From CALJFL01 sp036961205 (GTDB lineage: Bacteria; Pseudomonadota; Gammaproteobacteria; Pseudomonadales; Halieaceae): DNA of 64,000 nt. The notes under the pieces are model-generated. The model searched no databases. It was not told the DNA's origin and was given only the letters and a program-made list of their open reading frames with translations. The position numbers were made by a program, and so were the translations under genes. The stretch is from positions 330,183 through 394,182 of the forward strand of contig JBALVI010000005.1 in assembly GCA_036961205.1 (NCBI GenBank), in the 5' to 3' direction. The stretch's first letter is position 1. The number at the start of each line of letters is the position of its first letter. Below are positions 28,148 through 37,342 of this stretch, piece after piece.

Positions 28148-29056
28148 TTAAAACACCCGCTGGTAGCCTATCAGGAACGTATAGAAGTTTTCATCCGAAT
28201 CATTAAGAGAGCCAACACTGTAGCTCATTTTAATGGCATGCCTGGAAGCAAAGGGGAAAACAAGCGTTGCACCTATTTTTGAATCCCGTTGTAGGTCATC
28301 GAGACGCTGACCACCAATCTTGCTGCGCCCACCTTCATAATAATTCGCATCCAGTGACGCCCAAAGGCCAGCCCTGAACCTGTGAATCAAATGCCCCTGC
28401 ACTGACACCACGGGTTTTTGCTCCTTCCTCATACCTAAAAAATCGTCGTTATCCTGAAACAACCAGGCCCCCAGCGACATCTCCAACAACCATTTTGGTC
28501 TGAGTACCGTGATATAACCCACCTCCGCTTTCATCGCCCACCGGTTGGCCCCCACATTTATCAGGCGGTCTGATTCATATCTCCCTGTCGGTGCCACCAG
28601 TTTGATACTGGCCCCCAGAACTGGTTGCGGGTTTCTTCGCATCGCCTGAAACTCCTGCAAATTCATTGCCGGCGCTCCCAGGATATTTATCGATAATGTC
28701 GCCGCCAGATCTCCTATCCCGCTGTACTGCCGTTCAAGGTTTAGCTCTTGATCCCTCGTTCCCACCGTTGTTCCATCTGTGTAAGGAAGCTCAAGGGTAA
28801 GGTTTGTCGTGCGATCAAAAAGGTTCAGGGTATGTCGGTAGCCAAGATTTATTGAGTCAATACTGGAATCAACTCCGGTAATTGGCAGTGAACGATCGGG
28901 GATGGCATCACCCGAGACATGGGCGTAAATCACGGTCGCGACCCGGGTACCCACGGGAGCCGGCCAATATACACGTGGCGCGAGCTCCTGTGCCATGCCG
29001 ACAGCAGGGAGCAGCAGAGATATAAGTAACGGTACAATCTTGAAGTGGGAGAACAT
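28148..29056 (-). CDS. Outer-membrane beta-barrel protein, MetA/transporter-like
   Basis: I start at ATG 29056, which begins a signal peptide (FSHFKIVPLLISLLLPAVGMAQ); an upstream ATG at 29104 would put 16 residues before it. The 302-residue mature barrel has alternating amphipathic strands and ends YTFLIGYQRVF, an outer-membrane C-terminal signature with final Phe. It resembles the MetA-pathway (Phenol_MetA_deg) family, often called transporters for aromatic compounds. The start codon lies within an inverted repeat (29054-29076). Confidence 0.7.
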   Translation of the reverse strand: MFSHFKIVPLLISLLLPAVGMAQELAPRVYWPAPVGTRVATVIYAHVSGDAIPDRSLPITGVDSSIDSINLGYRHTLNLFDRTTNLTLELPYTDGTTVGTRDQELNLERQYSGIGDLAATLSINILGAPAMNLQEFQAMRRNPQPVLGASIKLVAPTGRYESDRLINVGANRWAMKAEVGYITVLRPKWLLEMSLGAWLFQDNDDFLGMRKEQKPVVSVQGHLIHRFRAGLWASLDANYYEGGRSKIGGQRLDDLQRDSKIGATLVFPFASRHAIKMSYSVGSLNDSDENFYTFLIGYQRVF

Positions 29057-29076
29057 ATAGCCAACTATGCTATATG
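29054..29076 (-). promoter_or_regulatory. Inverted repeat covering the start codon of the barrel gene
   Basis: CATATAGC at 29054-29061 and GCTATATG at 29069-29076 are perfect complements around a 7-base loop. The chosen ATG is inside the left arm, so the mRNA could hide its own start in a hairpin. It could equally be a protein-binding dyad. Confidence 0.35.
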
Positions 29077-29180
29077 TTGGAAAATTTTCCAATGACTCTC
29101 TCATTCCCACCAGGTAAAGCTCGACTGGTTTGCGCTGCTGCTAAGCCAAGAATAAACTGATCCATGCCTCAAAAACGCCC

Positions 29181-29294
29181 TTAGAAGCTCCAGGTCAAAT
29201 TCAGCAAAAGACCCTGTTGTTTTGCGTCGTACGAAAAGTCTCCATCTTCGTAATCCACATCGAAAACCCGATAACCGATGGCCGTACCAATGGC
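29181..29294 (-). pseudogene. C-terminal remnant of an outer-membrane protein
   Basis: About 37 residues, GTAIGYRVFDVDYEDGDFSY to GLLLNLTWSF, end in aromatic-x-Phe and read like the last strands of an outer-membrane barrel. Upstream sequence changes abruptly at about 29294-29328, where an opposite-strand gene remnant begins. The rest of the gene is missing. Confidence 0.55.
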
Positions 29295-29327
29295 GTCCTC
29301 TTCGGGCAACAGCCGCCAAGCAGCGGC

Positions 29328-29921
29328 TGCGGGGAGATGACGGGGCCGGATCTGCTGGTTCTGGTCTCTCCGGCTGTACAGGTCTCGTACGTGGCCGCCT
29401 ACGCGCGTATTCAACGTTGGATTTCGGAGCTGGTGCTGTTAGACATCAATCGCGGCACCGGCATGTTGCCGCTGTTGCTGAACAGGGAGAATCCACTCCT
29501 GAGTGAACTGCAGGGCAGACCAATACTGAGCTTCGACTTGACGATTGTAGGCAGTGACAGTGCCGGCCCGGGGTTGGTATCCGTGCGCCGCAGAGCACGC
29601 GGAGGTTCGCAATGGCAGGAAACACCGACGGATATGCGATGGCCAGCCAACGTCTTCTCACTCTCCCACGTGGCGCTGCCTTTTAGCGCCGAGGACCCAA
29701 TGTATGGCCCGAACAAGGCGGATGGACTCATTCGCTTGGGGGAACTGTGGTTCAAGGGTGAACAGGGTGTACTGGGCGTGCCACTGCGCATGCTGGCACG
29801 CCAGCGGTACAACCCATTTTTTCCGTATATGGAGCGACGAGTCATCGAGGCCGCGGAGCTGATAATAAAAACTAAAAAGGGTAACTACAACTTGAGTTCT
29901 CCGCAGCACGATAGTCTGTAG
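29328..29921 (+). pseudogene. C-terminal remnant of an alpha/beta hydrolase
   Basis: The open frame contains LVSPAVQVSYVAAYARIQRW and later VFSLSHVALPFSAEDPMYG. The latter looks like the catalytic-histidine region of a group of alpha/beta hydrolases. The nucleophile serine half is absent, so this is a 5'-truncated copy. It joins head-to-head with the outer-membrane remnant on the other strand at about 29300, so a deletion or rearrangement fused the two. It could be translated from a new start but would be inactive as a hydrolase. Confidence 0.55.
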
Positions 29922-30242
29922 CACTGGAAATCGGCACCCTATTTTTTGTGGCCCTGGAACTGGTTATTCGGGTCAACATAGTGCCTCCTGGTCGGTGAAG
30001 TTCATTATCCTATTGTCAGAATTTTGGGCGAGGATGCCAACGAAAATTTGGGCTTCGAAAATTTAACGGTATCGACGGTCTTATCAGCAAAGCCGTAACG
30101 TTGGCCTTACTTCGGCTAATTGATGTGATGGTATTAACAAGTTTATTTATCAGTACCTGGAAAAGTTCTGTTGTGCCGCTGTGTGATTGTTGCTATTTTT
30201 TAACAGACGTTCAACGTCACTGACCTCATAAGGAGAAACGAA
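29922..30242. other. Intergenic stretch without recognisable gene
   Basis: I see no coding sequence. The only suggestive item is a weak promoter just before the H1-like gene: TTGTGC at 30171-30176 and TATTTT at 30194-30199, 17 bases apart. Confidence 0.4.
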
Positions 30243-30842
30243 ATGGCTACAGCAAAGAAAAAGGCACCTGCCAAGCGCAAACGTACCGCAGCTCCCAAGA
30301 AAGCAGCGGCAAAGAAGTCACCGGCTAAAAAGAAGGCCACTGCAAAGAAAAAACCAATAAAGATAAATGTGTTTCGCAATGCATTCAAAGACGCGTGGGA
30401 CCAGGTGGATGAGTGGGTCGACACCGCCAAGCTGAAAGCCAAGCAACTGGCAGCCGAAGAAAAATTGATGGAGAAGAAAGCCGAACTGGCAGTCAAGGCC
30501 GAGGTGGATAAGGCCAGGCATCTGGCGGATCAGGCTGAAAAGTGGGTGCGCGGGCGTATAAAGTCGGACACCAAAAAACTCAACTCCCTTGAGAAGAAGC
30601 TGAAGAAGCAGTTGCGCGATGCGGAGAAGAAACTACGTGATCAGGCCAAGGCCGCTGAGAAGAAGGCAAAGAAGAAAGGCAAGAAGTTGAAAAAAACCGT
30701 CGCGAGTGCCACTAAAAAAGCACCTGCTAAAGCAAAGAAAGCGCCGGCTAAAGCGAAGAAAGCCCCAGCGCGCAAGAAAAAAGCTCCGGTGCGGAAGAAG
30801 AAAGCAGCACCCCGCAAGACGAAAGCCAGAGCCAGCAAGTAA
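30243..30842 (+). CDS. Histone-H1-like lysine/alanine-rich DNA-binding protein
   Basis: A 199-residue, extremely basic protein. Residues 1-39 and about 150-199 are low-complexity K/A/P tails of the PAKKA/AKKKAP kind (KKAPAKAKKAPAKAKKAPAR). Residues about 40-145 are a charged helical or coiled-coil segment with VFRNAFKDAWDQVDEWVDTA. The layout resembles AlgP-like and H1-like bacterial proteins that bind DNA non-specifically. A strong AAGGAG site and its own terminator show a monocistronic, well-expressed gene. Confidence 0.85.
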   Translation: MATAKKKAPAKRKRTAAPKKAAAKKSPAKKKATAKKKPIKINVFRNAFKDAWDQVDEWVDTAKLKAKQLAAEEKLMEKKAELAVKAEVDKARHLADQAEKWVRGRIKSDTKKLNSLEKKLKKQLRDAEKKLRDQAKAAEKKAKKKGKKLKKTVASATKKAPAKAKKAPAKAKKAPARKKKAPVRKKKAAPRKTKARASK

Positions 30843-30861
30843 GCAACCTGGCTTAGCTGAC

Positions 30862-30896
30862 AAAAACCCGCCTGAAGCAATTCAGGCGGGTTTTTT
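30862..30896 (+). terminator. Rho-independent terminator of the H1-like gene
   Basis: A 14-base perfect stem (AAAACCCGCCTGAA pairing with TTCAGGCGGGTTTT) closes on a GCAA tetraloop and runs into six T residues. It starts 20 bases after the stop codon. Confidence 0.9.
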
Positions 30897-30918
30897 AGTT
30901 TGGTGAAGGATTTGAACA

Positions 30919-30937
30919 GTCAAACTTGTCGGTACTG
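30919..30937 (+). repeat. Short dispersed motif (family R2 end)
   Basis: GTCAAACTTGTCGGTACTG, a divergent copy of the GTTAA-TTGCC-GTACC motif, preceded by GATTTGAACA as near the 20724 copy. Confidence 0.35.
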
Positions 30938-31021
30938 TCACTATACTTGTGATACATCATGGCGGCGCGCTCACAGACCCCCTACCCTATCACCGGTTGT
31001 AACAATGGAGGTAATTTTGGC

Positions 31022-31567
31022 ATGCGAAGATTGATCCTTATTTTATTTTCAGTGGCTTTTGTCGGCAACACAATAGCCGATGATAATTTGCAGTTCGAAG
31101 CGCAGGATCTTGTAAACCAGTTCGTGGAGCTGCTCAAGCCCCAGCTAACGAAAGCGATGTCTGAAGGAGGTCCAACCCGTGCCATTGAAGTCTGTGCCAG
31201 CGCTGCGCCAAAAATCGCCGACTCGCTAAGCGCCGAGTCGGGCTGGACAGTGGGACGAGTGAGTCTGAAGTCGCGCAATGCCAGCAGGGGCACCCCAGAT
31301 CACTGGGAAAGAACTGTGCTGGAACAGTTCGACCAACGCCGTAACGCGGGAGAATCTGCTGCAAAGATCAATTACGGCGAAACCGTGGGCAGCCAGTATC
31401 GATATATGCAGGCCCAGGGGGTAGAGCCACTCTGCCTGACCTGTCACGGCGAAAACCTGTCTGTGCCGGTACGGGAATCCCTCAAGCAGTACTACCCGGA
31501 CGACTGGGCCACGGATTACACCCTGGACCAGATCAGAGGGGCGATCAGTGTGGGTAAAGCACTATAG
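31022..31567 (+). CDS. Exported DUF3365 haem-binding protein
   Basis: I start at ATG 31022 (GGAGGT upstream), which begins a signal peptide ending NTIADD; the frame opens earlier at 30959. The 181-residue protein has a single c-type haem motif, CLTCH, near the C-terminus. The preceding helical domain (AIEVCASAAPKIADSLSAES) matches the DUF3365/Tll0287-like family, which occurs alone or as a sensor domain. Probably periplasmic; redox or gas sensing is a family-level guess. Confidence 0.8.
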   Translation: MRRLILILFSVAFVGNTIADDNLQFEAQDLVNQFVELLKPQLTKAMSEGGPTRAIEVCASAAPKIADSLSAESGWTVGRVSLKSRNASRGTPDHWERTVLEQFDQRRNAGESAAKINYGETVGSQYRYMQAQGVEPLCLTCHGENLSVPVRESLKQYYPDDWATDYTLDQIRGAISVGKAL

Positions 31568-31641
31568 CTGCCAACTCGAGAATTCTGTGCGTCGGAAATA
31601 ATATCTGACGGGGGGGCGCCCAGCTGAAATCGGTAACGCTG

Positions 31642-31687
31642 GTAAGTATTCATACAGCGATTTCGTAGAGTTTACTGGTTAGTACCA
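31642..31687 (+). repeat. Dispersed element R2, short copy
   Basis: GTAAGTATTCAT at its left end and GGTTAGTACC at its right end match the copies at 45591, 49371 and 57127. It sits 16 bases before the next gene. Confidence 0.4.
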
Positions 31688-31703
31688 AAAACAGCATTCA
31701 GTC

Positions 31704-32705
31704 GTGATATGGTTATTCGTCAACAGAAGCAGTGAGTTGATTACTATCACTTCATATCAATATTTTGCTTTCCATTGGCGTCACTCCGCATGGGTGAGTG
31801 CGCTGCTTATCCTCATTTTCAACGCTGTGCTGTATGCCTACACCGGACTGATCGATGCCGACGCATCGACCCTGGGTTTTGCCTCGCAGATGCATTTAAT
31901 TGGCATGATGCTGTTAATGACGCTGTTGCCCATGTGGCTATTGGGATGTTTCATCGTAACTCAGCGTCACAGTCTGGCGATAGCCAGGCGCCTTGATGCC
32001 AACCTGGCTCAGTCGATATTGGATTTCCCATGGCGACAGGGTCTGGTGGGGTTTGGTGGCGGATTGGCCTATGCCTTCGCATTCAATGTGCCGCTGTACC
32101 AGGTAGACCTGGTGCTGGCTGGTAATGGACCCATGATAAGCGTATTTATCGGGCAGTTAATGGTGTGGACGTGCGTTGGATTCTTGTTGGCTATTCGCCT
32201 GTATGTGGGCAAGCAGTTTTACAATTTAGGAAAGACCATCAAAATTTCCATTTTTGATCAATCCTCGCTGGAGCCATTTGCCCGGGTGGGGATGCTGGAT
32301 GTGGTAATTGTGGTGGGAGGACTGGCCATTGCCGTCGTCCAGTCCATCGATGCGCAGTTTCGCATAGAAAACTATGGCACCGCGTTCCTGGTAGCACTAC
32401 CGGCTGGTGCGGCGTTGCTGGTCAGGCCAATGTGGTCGCTGCATAAACGGCTTGTTGAACGCAAAAAAAAGTTGCTGGCAGAAGTGTGCCTGCAGATTGG
32501 AACGGCCTCGGAGCACAGTAGTACGGCAGATATGGCAGTGTTGGAATCGCTGTTACAGCGTCGAGACCGGATCAATACAATCCCCACATGGCCATTGGAT
32601 GTTGCGATCTGGCAGCGTCTGTTTTTTTACGTGCTAATACCACCGTTGGCCTGGTCGGGTGCAGCCATGGTAGAGGTGGCCATCGATAAATTTCTGGGAC
32701 TATAG
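31704..32705 (+). CDS. Integral membrane protein of unknown function
   Basis: A 333-residue protein starting at GTG 31704. It has about six hydrophobic segments (about residues 28-50, 60-85, 115-130, 150-170, 205-222, 228-243) and a final one near 305-325. A charged cytoplasmic stretch (VERKKKLLAEVCLQIGTA) precedes it. No family motif was recognised. It follows an R2 repeat and precedes the YaiI gene by 71 bases. Confidence 0.6.
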   Translation: MIWLFVNRSSELITITSYQYFAFHWRHSAWVSALLILIFNAVLYAYTGLIDADASTLGFASQMHLIGMMLLMTLLPMWLLGCFIVTQRHSLAIARRLDANLAQSILDFPWRQGLVGFGGGLAYAFAFNVPLYQVDLVLAGNGPMISVFIGQLMVWTCVGFLLAIRLYVGKQFYNLGKTIKISIFDQSSLEPFARVGMLDVVIVVGGLAIAVVQSIDAQFRIENYGTAFLVALPAGAALLVRPMWSLHKRLVERKKKLLAEVCLQIGTASEHSSTADMAVLESLLQRRDRINTIPTWPLDVAIWQRLFFYVLIPPLAWSGAAMVEVAIDKFLGL

Positions 32706-32724
32706 ATATTCGCCAGGTTCGGGC

Positions 32725-32743
32725 GGTTAAGCTGGTAGTACCG
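32725..32743 (+). repeat. Short dispersed motif (family R2 end)
   Basis: GGTTAAGCTGGTAGTACCG, a copy of the R2 end motif, 33 bases before the YaiI-like gene. Confidence 0.35.
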
Positions 32744-32776
32744 TTCAGCAGACTCAGTTATATGTATACTTGCTCC

Positions 32777-33223
32777 ATGGAAATTTGGGTAGACGCAGAC
32801 GCCTGTCCCGGCGCAATCAAGGAGATGTTGTTTCGGGCAGCGCAACGTACCGGCATGCAGCTCACACTGGTGGCGAACCACGCATTGCAAGTGCCTCCAA
32901 ATGCAAATATTCGCATGCTTCAGGTCGGTTCAGGGTTCGACGTGGCGGATGACGAAATCGTCAAGCTGGTCACCAAGGGAGATCTGGTAATCACCAGTGA
33001 TATCCCGCTGGCAGCAGAGGTCATAGACAAGGGCGCGCACGTGTTGAGCCACCACGGAGAGCGATTTACTCAGGACAATATCGGTCCGCGCCTGAACATG
33101 CGCGACTTCATGGACACGATGCGCTCCAGCGGTATTCAGTCAGGCGGCCCTCCGCCACTAGGGTCAAAAGAAAAACAACAATTCGCAAATCAATTGGATC
33201 AGCTGTTAGCCGTGCGCAACTGA
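32777..33223 (+). CDS. YaiI/YqxD-family (DUF188) PIN-like protein
   Basis: I start at ATG 32777 because the family's conserved opening MEIWVDADACPG begins there. The 148-residue protein shows the aspartate-rich PIN-like core (VDADACP, DLVITSDIPLAAEVIDKGAHVLSHHGERFT) and the C-terminal GGPPPLGSKEKQQFANQLD signature. A nuclease activity is suspected for the family but not established. Confidence 0.9.
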   Translation: MEIWVDADACPGAIKEMLFRAAQRTGMQLTLVANHALQVPPNANIRMLQVGSGFDVADDEIVKLVTKGDLVITSDIPLAAEVIDKGAHVLSHHGERFTQDNIGPRLNMRDFMDTMRSSGIQSGGPPPLGSKEKQQFANQLDQLLAVRN

Positions 33224-33505
33224 TAATTCGCGGAACGCACCAATCCTCATTTTCAGTGCGTGGCTTCCTATCGCTTCGTAATCAGCGACAACGACTGACG
33301 CACGGCAAGTACCTCAAGTTGCAGTGCAGATCGACTGCCAGGAGATCCATCAGGGTTGCGATGAGCGGGACATTTATTACTTTCATACAGGCAACACTAT
33401 CTGCCACCGCGCAAAAAATTCAATAAAATCAATGCGTACCGTGTTTTTGGTAGAGACAAACGTCTACACTGCGGCCACACGATCAAAACTATTCCGGCAA
33501 ATCAG

Positions 33506-34018
33506 ATGACCGAATCGACCTTGAGTATTGGTTTAATAAACCCCAAAAGCCCGGTAAACGTCGGTCTGATCATGCGCGCGGCCGGCTGCTTTCAAGTGGG
33601 TTCTGTGTTCTATACGGGGGAGCGCTACGACCGGGCGGCGACGTTCAATACCGATACGCAGAATGCGAGCCTGAGTATTCCGCTAACCTGGCTGCCAAGC
33701 CTGCCCGGCGACCTTGACGACGATACGCAGGTAGTTTGTATAGAACTGGTTGAGGGTGCCATCCCGCTGCCCGAGTACCAGCACCCCGACAAAGCAATCT
33801 ATATTTTCGGTCCTGAGGACGGCACCATTAACCAGAAGGTTATAGACCAAGCCGATGCTGTGGTTTTCATCCCCACCATAGGAAGCCTGAACCTGGCGGC
33901 GGCGGTCAATGTGATGCTTTATGACAGGCTGGCTAAATTGCCCGCAAGCGCATGCTATAAGTCACTGATTCGTGAAAGTCGAGATACCAATAACCGCGCG
34001 AAAGTGAAAAACAGCTAG
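33506..34018 (+). CDS. TrmH/SpoU-family RNA 2'-O-methyltransferase
   Basis: The 170-residue length is that of single-domain SPOUT enzymes. Motifs are NPKSPVNVGLIMRAAGCF (motif 1, with catalytic Arg), AIYIFGPEDGTINQKVIDQADAVVFIPT (motif 2, knot entry) and SLNLAAAVNVMLYDRL (motif 3). These bind SAM in the trefoil knot. It most resembles TrmL-like tRNA methyltransferases, but the target cannot be told from sequence. Confidence 0.85.
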   Translation: MTESTLSIGLINPKSPVNVGLIMRAAGCFQVGSVFYTGERYDRAATFNTDTQNASLSIPLTWLPSLPGDLDDDTQVVCIELVEGAIPLPEYQHPDKAIYIFGPEDGTINQKVIDQADAVVFIPTIGSLNLAAAVNVMLYDRLAKLPASACYKSLIRESRDTNNRAKVKNS

Positions 34019-34163
34019 CATCGCCAGATCCGCGATAACAACCTCTTGGGGTATCGTAAGCGGATCGTTTCACGGCTGAAAGCAATACCTTTGATAGCAA
34101 TAGCGATGGGATACCGATAAGATCGCGCCTCATTGTTGCCGCCAAAGATCGGAGTGGGCTTGC

Positions 34164-36437
34164 ATGACCAAAAAGATAGAACTACTAGCCCCAGGGGGCG
34201 ATGTTAGCGCCATTAAAGCCGCCATTGTGGCAGGTGCCAATGCTGTGTATTGCGGCCTTGATACGTTCAATGCCCGTAATCGGGCGGCCAACCTCTCCTT
34301 TGACGAGCTAGTCGGTATTGTCAGGCTGGCTCATGAATACGGCTGCGAGGTTTTTCTAACCCTAAATATAGTGATTTTAGAGCACGAAGTTGTGAGTATG
34401 ATTAAGCTGTTGAATAAGCTGGTGAACAGTGGAATCGACGGCATCATTGTGCAAGATCTGGGAATGTTTAATTTGGTTAAAAAGCATTTTCCAAGCTTGA
34501 GCATACACGCCTCAACTCAGCTAACAACGCACAACGAAGGGCAGGTACAGTTTCTGTCTAAAGTGGGTGCTTCGCGCGTTAACCTTTCTCGTGAACTGAA
34601 CTTGACCGAAGTGGCGGCATTAACAAAAGTTGCCCATGACGAGGACGTATTAACAGAAGTATTTGTTCATGGCGCATTGTGCATTGCATTTTCTGGCCAA
34701 TGCTATTCAAGCTCGGTCAGTGTGGGTAACTCCGGTAATCGTGGTCGCTGTAGCCAGGCTTGCCGTGATGAATATCAACCCACAGCCATGGGCAATAAAT
34801 TTCCGCTTAACCTAAAAGACAATTCAGCCTATTTTGATTTACCCGAGTTAGTTGATGCAGGTGTCGATTCTTTAAAAATCGAAGGACGAATTAAGGGTGC
34901 ACAGTACGTGCATACCGTGGTCGATAGCTGGCGCAAGCAAATTGATCAGTTTGTTGAAACCGGCAAACTGCTGGAAGACGATTCAAATCTATACAAGGTG
35001 TTTAATCGAAATTTCACTAACCTTTTCCTCAAGGGCGATATGAAAAAGTCGATGTTTATCGATAACCCACGCGATCATAGTTTTACTCATGCCAACGAAA
35101 AAAGTAATGCCATATCGGTTGTTCAAATTCAGGAAGCGCAGCAAGAGTTGTCTCAACAAAAAAATGAGTTGGGCGCGCTTGTAGAGGAAAAAATAAGTTA
35201 CCTGAGCATCGCCAAAAAAGAACTTCAATTTCAATTTTCAGGGAAGCTGGGCGAACCGTTAACGGTAAAGGCAATCGTTACTGAAGTCGCAGCAAATGAT
35301 GGCAACACTGAAGATCAGATATTTACCGTTCAATCAGATATGGCATTGATCGAAGCGGCTCAATCCCCCATTGATCAGGTTGTCTTGGAGAAGCGCTTCA
35401 AATCGTTTAACAATGCTGAGTATCAGATTGAAAGCTTTAACTTCCAGGGCCTGGACGCCGGTCTAAATATTCCTTTTAGGGAGTTAACCTCACTAAAAAC
35501 CAGGCTGGAGTTTCAACTCAATGGCTCTGTAGCCATTATTTCGCCTGTTGAGGTAGCACCATTAATCCAACATGCAAAGATTGAAGAAAAACCCAAAATG
35601 TCTGTTTTAATTGCAGATGTAAAAGATATTTACCTGTGTAATGAAACAGATGCTTCTGTTTACTTCAAATTGCCAGAAAGCTTTAAAGTGGGCAGCAGAA
35701 AGTATATTGACGTATTTTTGGAGAACCCAGAGCTGATTCCCTGGTTTCCTGCTGTGCTAATTGGTAAAGACTATCTAGAGGCAGTGAAAGTACTAGAAGA
35801 AGTAAGGCCCAAAACTATCGTGAGCAATAATACCGGCATCGCTTATAAGGCGTTTGAAATGGATATTGAGTGGGTAGCGGGGCCTTTCCTGAATACAACT
35901 AATTCTTATGCGTTACTCACTCTCAAAGAAGACCTGAATTGTAAGGGTGCCTTTATCTCTAACGAGATCAATCAAAACCAAATTCGCAATATTAGGCGCC
36001 CTGAAAACTTCAAGCTGCTTTACAGTATCTATCACCCAATTTTGATGATGACGAGTCGTCAGTGTTTCTTCCAACAAACAGTGGGTTGTAAAAAGCCAAG
36101 TATCGAAGACGGATGCATGCAAACCTGTAAGAAATCCACGACTATTACTAATGTGAAGGGTATTTCATTTTCGGTAGACAAACAAAAAGGCGGTTACCCC
36201 AGCATTTACAATCATGAACAATTCTTGAATGTAGATGCTGTTAACGATTTTTCGCACTTGTTTGATGAGTTCTTTATCGATCTGACCGATATCGGTAGCG
36301 GATCAAAGGAAACGCCAGATAAAGTTCAATTGATCCATCACTTTGAAAACGTAGTGAACGGGGTGCAGGCATCAGGCGTTCAATTACATGAGATGGTCAC
36401 GCTATCGACCAACGCTCAATACAAGCAAGGCCTATAG
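34164..36437 (+). CDS. U32-family peptidase/RNA-hydroxylation protein
   Basis: A 757-residue protein with an N-terminal TIM-barrel (LLAPGGDVSAIKAAIVAGANAVYCGLD). The U32 signature cysteines lie in FSGQCYSSSVSVGNSGNRGRCSQACRDEY, and a further cluster (VGCKKPSIEDGCMQTC) is near the C-terminus. In E. coli, RlhA of this family hydroxylates 23S rRNA C2501; U32 proteins in general modify RNA or isoprenoid precursors. It is longer than RlhA, with a middle insertion of low similarity. It may be RlhA-like, but I do not assign the symbol. Confidence 0.8.
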   Translation: MTKKIELLAPGGDVSAIKAAIVAGANAVYCGLDTFNARNRAANLSFDELVGIVRLAHEYGCEVFLTLNIVILEHEVVSMIKLLNKLVNSGIDGIIVQDLGMFNLVKKHFPSLSIHASTQLTTHNEGQVQFLSKVGASRVNLSRELNLTEVAALTKVAHDEDVLTEVFVHGALCIAFSGQCYSSSVSVGNSGNRGRCSQACRDEYQPTAMGNKFPLNLKDNSAYFDLPELVDAGVDSLKIEGRIKGAQYVHTVVDSWRKQIDQFVETGKLLEDDSNLYKVFNRNFTNLFLKGDMKKSMFIDNPRDHSFTHANEKSNAISVVQIQEAQQELSQQKNELGALVEEKISYLSIAKKELQFQFSGKLGEPLTVKAIVTEVAANDGNTEDQIFTVQSDMALIEAAQSPIDQVVLEKRFKSFNNAEYQIESFNFQGLDAGLNIPFRELTSLKTRLEFQLNGSVAIISPVEVAPLIQHAKIEEKPKMSVLIADVKDIYLCNETDASVYFKLPESFKVGSRKYIDVFLENPELIPWFPAVLIGKDYLEAVKVLEEVRPKTIVSNNTGIAYKAFEMDIEWVAGPFLNTTNSYALLTLKEDLNCKGAFISNEINQNQIRNIRRPENFKLLYSIYHPILMMTSRQCFFQQTVGCKKPSIEDGCMQTCKKSTTITNVKGISFSVDKQKGGYPSIYNHEQFLNVDAVNDFSHLFDEFFIDLTDIGSGSKETPDKVQLIHHFENVVNGVQASGVQLHEMVTLSTNAQYKQGL

Positions 36438-36480
36438 CAAGTAAGTCCATAGGAATCTGAGTCTAAAAAGTAGGAAGGCG

Positions 36481-37155
36481 TTAGTTTTTACCTAATAGAA
36501 AGCTTTCACGGCTATCTAACCATAACGGATACTTGGCCATGGCTTTGGTAAATAGCGGCATTTGTAAATGTCGGTTCAACCAGTCTCGTAATCTGGGGTA
36601 AGGGGACTGCAAATACCACTTTCGATCGACTCGTGCGAATTGACGCACAAATGGCAGCAATGCATAGTCAGCCAAGCTAGCCTGGTCGCCCATAAAATAA
36701 TCACTTCTGTGTAGCTTACCTTCTAACTCTGCAACAAATACTTCACAGATCTGGCGATCGGCAATTTCAGAATTTTTGTGAAATCGCTTCGCCAATTTGT
36801 AAATCTCCAAATTGGGTTTAAATTCCTTATCGTTTCGCCTGATAAGTTCGAGCATAGCATCTAGCTTGTTTGGATCGCCTGCCTGTAACACGTTATGGGG
36901 ATCATTTAATTTCAGCGCCCACAGCATGATATCAACACTCTCATCAATAATAGTGAGCTCTTGGTGCTCAATGACTAATACCGGTACGGTACCTTTAGGT
37001 GATAGCTCCAACATCTCCGCCGGCTTATTTTTTGTAACAACGGCGCGAATCAATACTGACTGCTTAGCCAACAAAATACCCAACCTGGCGCGCATGGCAT
37101 AAGGGCAGTGTTGCAGTGAATACAATATAGGTAGGTTTGGGCTGAACTGAGACAT
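36481..37155 (-). CDS. Glutathione S-transferase-like protein
   Basis: I start at ATG 37155 since the thioredoxin-like fold begins there (PILYSLQHCPYAMRARLGI); the frame runs upstream to 37326 without a domain. The 224-residue protein has a CPYAMR active site, the cis-Pro element GTVPVLVIE and DESVDIMLW, then the helical domain ending YPLWLDSRES. It is of the Grx2/omega-like type with a catalytic cysteine, so a thiol-transferase role is more likely than conjugation. Confidence 0.85.
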   Translation of the reverse strand: MSQFSPNLPILYSLQHCPYAMRARLGILLAKQSVLIRAVVTKNKPAEMLELSPKGTVPVLVIEHQELTIIDESVDIMLWALKLNDPHNVLQAGDPNKLDAMLELIRRNDKEFKPNLEIYKLAKRFHKNSEIADRQICEVFVAELEGKLHRSDYFMGDQASLADYALLPFVRQFARVDRKWYLQSPYPRLRDWLNRHLQMPLFTKAMAKYPLWLDSRESFLLGKN

Positions 37156-37342
37156 AACAGGGCGTAACCAACGGTAGTGGCAACTTAACTTTCGCAGACA
37201 GTAAAACACACGGCATTTGAAATCAAGCTGGCTGTTACTGTTGGCACTAGCCACTCTAACGCCCTGCTCGGAATCGGTTAGTAACGCGAACGAGGTAACG
37301 ATCAGCCCAGCTGCGGCAATACTCAATCACCGAACAGGCCTA

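Noticed and set aside
30633..30880. Minus-strand hydrophobic ORFs opposite the H1-like gene
   Set aside because: They are mirror translations of lysine/alanine-rich codons and have no independent support.
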